Source of the DNA: CAYXRK01 sp964467615
Lineage (GTDB): Bacteria > Hydrogenedentota > Hydrogenedentia > Hydrogenedentales > GCA-2746185
Reading direction: 5' to 3'
DNA: 36,084 nucleotides
Assembly: GCA_964467615.1 (NCBI GenBank)
Contig: CAYXRK010000023.1
Location: 1 to 36,084 of the forward strand
In this document: positions 31,069 through 36,084 of the stretch, one piece after another
Position numbering within the stretch: the stretch's first letter is position 1
Layout: each line of letters begins with the position of its first letter
The notes under the pieces: model-generated
Database searches by the model: none
Seen by the model: only the letters and a program-made list of their open reading frames with translations
What the model was told of the DNA's origin: nothing
Translations under genes and position numbers: made by a program

Positions 31069-32091
31069 ATGGATCTTCAGGAAGCGTTGCGCCGTGTCGT
31101 CGATGGGCACGATCTGTCTCGTGCGGAATCGGCCGGCGTAATGAAATTGATCATGAGCGGCGACGCATCGCCCGCGCTAGTTTCCGGTTTGCTCGTGGCC
31201 CTGCGCATGAAGGGCGAGACGACAGAAGAAATCACGGGGTTTGCAGAGACGATGAGATCGATGGCCACGCGAGTACCCGCGAATCGCCGGCCGTTGGTGG
31301 ACACCTGTGGCACGGGAGGTGACGGCGCGGGCACATTCAACATTTCGACGACGGCGGCCTTCGTGGTGGCGGGCGCGGGTGTGGCGGTCGCGAAGCACGG
31401 CAACCGCGCAGCGAGCAGCCAATGCGGCAGCGCGGACGTGCTCGAAGCGCTCGGCGTGAAACTCGATCTGACGCCGGAAGCGGTGGGTAGGTGCATCGAC
31501 GCCATTGGCATTGGATTTCTGTATGCCCGCGCGCTGCACGGCGCGATGAAGCACGTCGCGCCGGTGCGCGCCGACCTCAAGATTCGGACCATCTTCAATA
31601 TGCTGGGCCCATTGACGAATCCCGCGAATGCCGATGGGCAGGTCGTAGGCGTGTTTGATCGGGACCGGGCTGAGACGCTCGCGCGTGTGCTTGCCAATTT
31701 GGGTGTGCGGCGTGCCTTCGTCGTGGCGGGTATGGATGGACTCGATGAGATTACCGTAACCGGCCCTACCTACGTTGCAGAGGCCAATGCGGGCCACGTG
31801 AAAGTCTACGAGTTATTGCCGGAAGACGCGGGGATTCCGCGAACACCGGACGCCGATCTTTCGGGCGGTAACGCAGTGGACAATGCGGCGATCACACGCG
31901 ACGTGCTATTGGGCGTCCCAGGGCCGCGCCGCGACATCGTGGTGCTCAATGCCGCCGCTGCGCTGCTGGCCGGTGAGGCGGCGCATGATTGGAAAAGCGC
32001 CGCGAAGGCCGCGGCGGAATCGATCGACTCCGGCGCGGCGATGCGCAAATTGGACGAGCTTGTCCGGTTCACGACGGAGTTGGCCGCATGA
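31069..32091 (+). CDS. trpD: Anthranilate phosphoribosyltransferase
   Basis: 340 residues, the usual length for stand-alone TrpD (no fused TrpG domain). It joins anthranilate to PRPP, the second step of tryptophan synthesis. The PRPP/magnesium-binding signature is DTCGTGGDGAGTFNISTTAA (residues 78-97; GTGGD 81-85), followed by AVAKHGNRAASSQCGSADVL with KHGNR at 109-113. I chose the ATG at 31069, which gives the canonical start MDLQEALRRVVDG; an upstream in-frame start would add an unlikely extension. Ribosome-binding site weak. The stop overlaps the trpC start by four bases. First gene of the cluster; trpE and trpG are not here. Confidence 0.95.
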   Translation: MDLQEALRRVVDGHDLSRAESAGVMKLIMSGDASPALVSGLLVALRMKGETTEEITGFAETMRSMATRVPANRRPLVDTCGTGGDGAGTFNISTTAAFVVAGAGVAVAKHGNRAASSQCGSADVLEALGVKLDLTPEAVGRCIDAIGIGFLYARALHGAMKHVAPVRADLKIRTIFNMLGPLTNPANADGQVVGVFDRDRAETLARVLANLGVRRAFVVAGMDGLDEITVTGPTYVAEANAGHVKVYELLPEDAGIPRTPDADLSGGNAVDNAAITRDVLLGVPGPRRDIVVLNAAAALLAGEAAHDWKSAAKAAAESIDSGAAMRKLDELVRFTTELAA

Positions 32092-32870
32092 TCCTGGACG
32101 ACATCTGCGCGACCAAAGCCAAGGAGGTCGCCGCGGCGAAACGTGCGCGGCCCATCCACGAGCTCGAAGAGCGCATCGCGGCGAAACGCAAACCGCGCGA
32201 CTTTCGCCAGGCGTTGCGCGAGCCGGGGATCAGTTTGATCGCGGAAATTAAGAAGGCTTCGCCGGTCAAAGGCGTCTTTTTGGAAAATCTCGATCCGGTC
32301 GAGCTGGCCGCGCTGTACGAACAAGCGGGGGCGCGCGCGATTTCCGTGCTGACGGATGAGCAGTATTTCAAGGGATCGCTTCAAGACTTGGTCACCGTCC
32401 GGCAACATGTGAAGGTCCCCTGTTTGCGCAAAGAATTCATTGTTGATCCGTATCAAATCTACGAGGCGCGAGCGGCGGGCGCGGACGCGTTCCTCCTGAT
32501 TGTGCGCATACTTTCTGACGATCAATTGAAGGAGTTCCTCGATGCGGGCGAAGAGCTCGGCATGGCCGCGCTCGTCGAGACGTACGACGCGGCGGAAATC
32601 GAACGTGCTTTAGTGGTCGGGGCGCATATTATTGGTATCAACAATCGTAACCTGGACACCTTCGAGGTCAACATCAACACCACGCTCGAATTGAAAAAGA
32701 GGGTCCCCGGCGGCAACGTCCTCGTTAGCGAGAGCGGCATTCAAACCCGCGAGCACGTCCGGCGCCTCGAGGACGGCGGCGTCGATGCGATTCTCGTGGG
32801 CGAGGCGCTGGTCACCAGCAACGACATCGCGGCGAAAGTCCACGAGCTATTGGGAACGAATGCGCGTTAA
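32088..32870 (+). CDS. trpC: Indole-3-glycerol phosphate synthase
   Basis: 260 residues, a single-domain TIM barrel. It closes the ring of 1-(2-carboxyphenylamino)-deoxyribulose phosphate to indole-glycerol phosphate. Diagnostic parts: LIAEIKKASPVKG (residues 50-62, with the catalytic-region lysine 55), SVLTDEQYFKGS, CLRKEFIVDPYQIYEARAAG, GINNRNLDTFEV and VLVSESGIQTREHVRRL. The ATG at 32088 shares ATGA with the trpD stop and has GGAG upstream. The end overlaps trpF by 11 bases. Not fused to TrpF, unlike E. coli. Confidence 0.95.
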   Translation: MILDDICATKAKEVAAAKRARPIHELEERIAAKRKPRDFRQALREPGISLIAEIKKASPVKGVFLENLDPVELAALYEQAGARAISVLTDEQYFKGSLQDLVTVRQHVKVPCLRKEFIVDPYQIYEARAAGADAFLLIVRILSDDQLKEFLDAGEELGMAALVETYDAAEIERALVVGAHIIGINNRNLDTFEVNINTTLELKKRVPGGNVLVSESGIQTREHVRRLEDGGVDAILVGEALVTSNDIAAKVHELLGTNAR

Positions 32871-33480
32871 GATATGCGGGATAACGAACCTCGAAGACGC
32901 GCTCGCCGCGGTCGATGCGGGCGCCGACGCGCTGGGTTTCAATTTCGCGGAGGAAGCGAAAAAGAAGCGCCGTTATATCGATTTCAGTGACGCCGTCGAT
33001 ATTGCGTACAGTGTCCAACCTTTCGTGACAACCGTTGCGGTAGTCACCAATCCCGACTGGGAAGATGTTGAATTGTACTTGGAATACTTCGACCGTGTTC
33101 AATTCCATGGAGAGGAATCTCCCAAGTTTTGTTGGGACTGGCGAGTCCGGGCGATTAAAGCGTTTCGCGTTTCGCCTGACTTTGATCCCGAGATCGTGGT
33201 CACGTATCCCGGGCGGGCCGTGTTGCTTGACGCCTACGATCCCAAGCAGCGGGGCGGCACAGGCAAGACGTTGGATTGGGACATAGCGAGGCGCGTCGTC
33301 GAGATAGGCAAGCCTGTGATTCTCGCAGGCGGACTAACGCCGGAAAACGTCGCCGACGCGATTCGCGCGGTCCGTCCCTACGCGGTGGACGTGGCGGGCG
33401 GGGTCGAATCGGCGCCGGGAAAGAAAGATCATGAGCGGATCCGCAGTTTCATCCGAAACGCAAAGAACGCGCTGGCCTGA
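32860..33480 (+). CDS. trpF: Phosphoribosylanthranilate isomerase
   Basis: 206 residues, TIM barrel, performing the Amadori rearrangement of phosphoribosyl-anthranilate. The N-terminus MRVKICGITNLEDA carries the catalytic Cys6, and VDAGADALGFNFA follows. LLDAYDPKQRGGTGKTLDW is the usual catalytic/phosphate-binding stretch, and the C-terminal phosphate site reads VDVAGGVESAPGKKD where most TrpF have VDVSSGVE. The ATG at 32860 lies inside trpC (11-base overlap). The gene's last 50 bases overlap the trpB start, more than is usual. Confidence 0.94.
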   Translation: MRVKICGITNLEDALAAVDAGADALGFNFAEEAKKKRRYIDFSDAVDIAYSVQPFVTTVAVVTNPDWEDVELYLEYFDRVQFHGEESPKFCWDWRVRAIKAFRVSPDFDPEIVVTYPGRAVLLDAYDPKQRGGTGKTLDWDIARRVVEIGKPVILAGGLTPENVADAIRAVRPYAVDVAGGVESAPGKKDHERIRSFIRNAKNALA

Positions 33481-34666
33481 CGCGCGGGGCCGCTATGGCC
33501 CCTACGGCGGCAAGTTCGTGCCCGAGACGCTGATGCCGGCGTTGGCCGAACTCGAAGCTGCGTACCGCTCGGCGCAGAAGGACCCCGCGTTCCAAAAAAA
33601 GCTGCGTTGGTACCAGGCGAACTACATCGGGCGGCCAACGCCGTTGTATTTCTCCGAACGAATGACGGAACGGTTCGGCGGCGCGAAGATTTACCTCAAG
33701 CGCGAGGACCTCTGCCACACCGGCGCGCACAAGATTAACAACGCGCTCGGGCAGGCGCTTCTCGCCAAGCGCATGGGTAAGCGCCGCATTGTCGCGGAGA
33801 CGGGCGCGGGCCAACACGGCGTCGCGACGGCGACGGCGGCGGCGCTGCTCGGGCTCGAGTGCGAAGTGTACATGGGGTCAGAAGACATCGAGCGGCAAAA
33901 GCTCAACGTGTTCCGCATGAAGCTGCTCGGCACGAAAGTCGTGCCGGTGAACTCGGGGAGCAGGACGCTAAAAGACGCTATCAACGAAGGCCTGCGCGAC
34001 TGGGTCACGAACGTCCACGACACGCACTACGTGATGGGGACGGTGCACGGGCCGCATCCGTATCCGCTCATCTGCCGTGATTTCCAAAGCGTGATCGGTG
34101 CGGAGGCGCGGCGGCAATTGCACGAACACGAAGGGCGCCTGCCCGATTGCCTGATTGCGTGCGTCGGGGGCGGCAGCAACTCTATCGGCTTGTTCTTCGA
34201 GTTTCTTGAAGAGAAGAGTGTGCGGATGATCGGCGTCGAGGCCGGCGGCCACGGTATTACGACCGGCATGCACGCCGCGCGGTTCGCCGGCGGCGGCCTG
34301 GGCATGCTGCAAGGCGCGATGAGTTACGTACTCCAGGACGAGAACGGCCAAATTCTCGGCACGCACAGCGTCTCGGCGGGCCTCGACTACGCGAGTGTCG
34401 GCCCTGAGCACGCATACCTGCGCGACGAAGGACGCATCGAATACACCTACGCGACGGACGACGAGGCGCTCGAAGGGTTTCAGTTGTGCAGCCGCCTTGA
34501 AGGAATTATCCCCGCGCTCGAAAGCAGTCACGCGATCGCACAGGTCGCCAAGACCGCGCCCGTGATGCCGCGCGACTCCATCATCATCGTGAACATGTCC
34601 GGCCGCGGCGACAAAGACGTGCAACAGGCGGCGCGGTTCATCATGCCCGAGGAAAATCTCGCGTGA
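33431..34666 (+). CDS. trpB: Tryptophan synthase beta chain
   Basis: 411 residues, TrpB1 type. The PLP-dependent subunit condenses indole and serine. YGPYGGKFVPETLMPALAEL opens the conserved part; HTGAHKINNALGQ (residues 96-108) carries the PLP lysine Lys101; ETGAGQHG has the catalytic glutamate at 124; GGGSNSIG at 247-254 binds the PLP phosphate. I accept the ATG at 33431 although it lies 50 bases inside trpF, because no other plausible start occurs before the conserved region; the first 15 residues are poorly conserved in the family. The stop overlaps trpA by four bases. Confidence 0.96.
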   Translation: MSGSAVSSETQRTRWPDARGRYGPYGGKFVPETLMPALAELEAAYRSAQKDPAFQKKLRWYQANYIGRPTPLYFSERMTERFGGAKIYLKREDLCHTGAHKINNALGQALLAKRMGKRRIVAETGAGQHGVATATAAALLGLECEVYMGSEDIERQKLNVFRMKLLGTKVVPVNSGSRTLKDAINEGLRDWVTNVHDTHYVMGTVHGPHPYPLICRDFQSVIGAEARRQLHEHEGRLPDCLIACVGGGSNSIGLFFEFLEEKSVRMIGVEAGGHGITTGMHAARFAGGGLGMLQGAMSYVLQDENGQILGTHSVSAGLDYASVGPEHAYLRDEGRIEYTYATDDEALEGFQLCSRLEGIIPALESSHAIAQVAKTAPVMPRDSIIIVNMSGRGDKDVQQAARFIMPEENLA

Positions 34667-35466
34667 ACCGGATCGACGAGCGTTTTCAGATGTTGGCGAA
34701 ACGGGGCGAGAAGGCGTTCATTCCTTTCATCACCGCAGGCGACCCGACGTTGGCGCGGACGGAGGAGATCGTGCTTGAGCTGGAAAAGGCCGGGGCCGAT
34801 ATCGTCGAGCTTGGCGTGCCGTTTTCCGATCCGTTGGCGGATGGCGTGGTAAACCAAGAGGCGGCGCAGCGGGCGCTCAAGCACAACGTCAGTCTGCGCG
34901 ATATTCTCGGGATGGTGAAACGGTTGCGCGGATCGACGCGGGTCCCGATCGTGCTCTTCACCTATTACAATCCGGTGCTCGCCTACGGCGAAGCAAAGCT
35001 GGCGAAGGACGCGCGCGAGGCCGGAGCGGACGGCATTCTCTGCGTCGATCTACCGCCCGAAGAGGGGCAGGCGCTGCGGCAAGCTTTTGCCGACGCCGGA
35101 CTATCGACCGTATTTCTCCTCGCGCCGACCAGCACGAAGGAGCGCATCGAATTGATAGCGAAGAATTCGACCGGCTTCGTCTACTATGTGTCGCGCACGG
35201 GAGTAACCGGCGAGCGGACTTCCATCGAATCATCGGTCAAAGGCATGGTGGCGAGCATCAAACAATATACAAAATTACCCGTTGCCGTCGGCTTCGGCAT
35301 ATCAACTCCCGAGCAGGCGCGCGAAGTCGGCGCGTATGCGGACGGCGTCGTCGTTGGCAGCGCAATCGTCCGGATGATCGGCGAACTGGGCGACTCTCCC
35401 TCGACGGCGGCGAAGGTCGGGACGTTCGTGAAGCAGCTCGCCGACGCCGCGAAGGGTCGAGGGTAG
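34663..35466 (+). CDS. trpA: Tryptophan synthase alpha chain
   Basis: 267 residues, standard length. It splits indole-glycerol phosphate and passes indole to TrpB. FIPFITAGDP (19-28) and ELGVPFSDPLADG (49-61) are signature regions; the catalytic acids are Glu49 and Asp60. FVYYVSRTGVTGERT and VAVGFGISTPEQAREV follow in the second half. The start is a GTG at 34663 in the GTGA overlap with the trpB stop. The prepilin peptidase gene starts six bases after this stop and is probably read from the same message. Confidence 0.96.
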   Translation: MNRIDERFQMLAKRGEKAFIPFITAGDPTLARTEEIVLELEKAGADIVELGVPFSDPLADGVVNQEAAQRALKHNVSLRDILGMVKRLRGSTRVPIVLFTYYNPVLAYGEAKLAKDAREAGADGILCVDLPPEEGQALRQAFADAGLSTVFLLAPTSTKERIELIAKNSTGFVYYVSRTGVTGERTSIESSVKGMVASIKQYTKLPVAVGFGISTPEQAREVGAYADGVVVGSAIVRMIGELGDSPSTAAKVGTFVKQLADAAKGRG

Positions 35467-35471
35467 AATCC

Positions 35472-36084
35472 GTGTCGTTCGCCGAGCTACCCGAATCCGT
35501 ACACACGCTGCTCGCGGCGTTCAGCTTTGTCCTGGGCGCGATGGCGGGCAGCTTCGGAAACGTCTGCGTCCATCGCTTGCCGCGCGGAATTTCGGTGGTC
35601 ACGCCGCGATCGCGCTGCCCGAAATGTGAGAACGCCATCGCGTGGTACGACAACATTCCGATTCTCTCGTGGCTCGTGTTGGGCGCGAGATGCCGTAAGT
35701 GCAGCGCGCCCATTAGCTGGCAATATCCTCTCGTGGAGGCCATCACCGGCCTGTTGTTCCTGCTCATTTTCTGGCGTTTCGGCATCGTCGTGGCGACGCC
35801 CATCTACATGCTGCTGGCCGCGTCGCTGGTGGTCGCGACATTCGTCGACCTGACCGACTGGACCATTCCCAACGAGATAACCGTTCCCGGCGTGTTCATC
35901 GGCATCGGCTGCTCCGTGGTGGGCATGGTGTATCCCGAGAGCGGTTTGCAGGTAACGTCTCCGTTCATGGCGATCGGCGGCGCGGCGCTCGGGTTTGCGA
36001 TCCCGTACTTGCTCGATAAGGGCGCGTTACTGGTCCTCGGCAAGCGCGGCATGGGCATGGGCGACGCGAAACTGCTGGCGATGC
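35472..36084 (+). CDS. Prepilin peptidase (type IV leader peptidase), C-terminus outside window
   Basis: First 204 codons from the GTG at 35472, which follows the trpA stop by five bases. Type IV prepilin peptidases cut and N-methylate pilin-like precursors at the inner membrane. Seen here: GAMAGSFGNVCVHRLPRG near residue 23, the zinc-binding loop CPKC (about 49-52) with CRKC about 20 residues later, and the two aspartate-protease motifs, VDLTDWTIPNE and, at the very edge, GMGDAKLLAM. Several membrane helices. The last helices are beyond the window. It is odd at the end of a trp cluster; co-transcription is likely but a functional link is not implied. Confidence 0.92.
   Translation, partial: MSFAELPESVHTLLAAFSFVLGAMAGSFGNVCVHRLPRGISVVTPRSRCPKCENAIAWYDNIPILSWLVLGARCRKCSAPISWQYPLVEAITGLLFLLIFWRFGIVVATPIYMLLAASLVVATFVDLTDWTIPNEITVPGVFIGIGCSVVGMVYPESGLQVTSPFMAIGGAALGFAIPYLLDKGALLVLGKRGMGMGDAKLLAM

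Overview
The window is GC-rich bacterial chromosome with no rRNA, tRNA, transposase or CRISPR array that I can see. The gene content (secreted quinoprotein, PIG-L deacetylase, ceramidase-like and DUF3604 proteins, a zinc-ribbon/HDOD fusion, leucine-rich-repeat and VCBS proteins, many GC-rich palindromes between genes) fits an uncultured planctomycete-like lineage such as Candidatus Hydrogenedentota. That placement is inferred from gene style, not from a marker gene. Both ends cut through genes: an acyl-CoA ligase at the left and a prepilin peptidase at the right.

Layout. 1-933: 5' part of an AMP-forming acyl-CoA ligase. 1025-4934 (minus): DUF3604 protein, parvulin-like PPIase and HupE/UreJ-type membrane protein, the last two overlapping by 4 bases. 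5063-8695 (plus): PQQ dehydrogenase, an AT-rich gap, then a secreted VCBS/FG-GAP protein. 8717-13176: isoprenylcysteine methyltransferase-like protein, ceramidase-like protein, and a large PIG-L deacetylase. 13203-19666: a truncated phosphatase-like lipoprotein, a giant membrane-anchored coiled-coil protein (13 long tandem repeats plus C-terminal leucine-rich repeats), and a divergent zinc-ribbon/MshEN/HDOD protein. 20042-23077 (plus): FMN reductase, alpha/beta hydrolase and MFS transporter, the last preceded by a 107-bp element with perfect 32-bp inverted repeats. 23096-27344 (minus): a compact four-gene unit of three unrecognised proteins and a GH15-like protein. 27385-28192 (plus): a toxin-antitoxin-like nucleotidyltransferase pair. 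28273-29550 (minus): decaying DNA with a beta-carbonic-anhydrase remnant, a DUF1569 gene and a frameshifted membrane protein coupled to miaB. 31069-35466 (plus): trpD-C-F-B-A, packed with overlaps, then the prepilin peptidase.

How genes work together. The trp cluster covers every step from anthranilate to tryptophan, but trpE and trpG are absent here and must lie elsewhere. The HDOD protein carries the MshEN domain of type IV pilus/type II secretion ATPases; a prepilin peptidase lies about 16 kb away, so pilus-related signalling is possible but unproven.

Most unusual signals: the 13-unit repeat in the giant coiled-coil protein (eight units of 77 residues and a run of five of 74), the 107-bp inverted-repeat element at 21574-21680, several different families of short palindromes between genes, and the unrecognised four-gene unit ending in the GH15-like protein.
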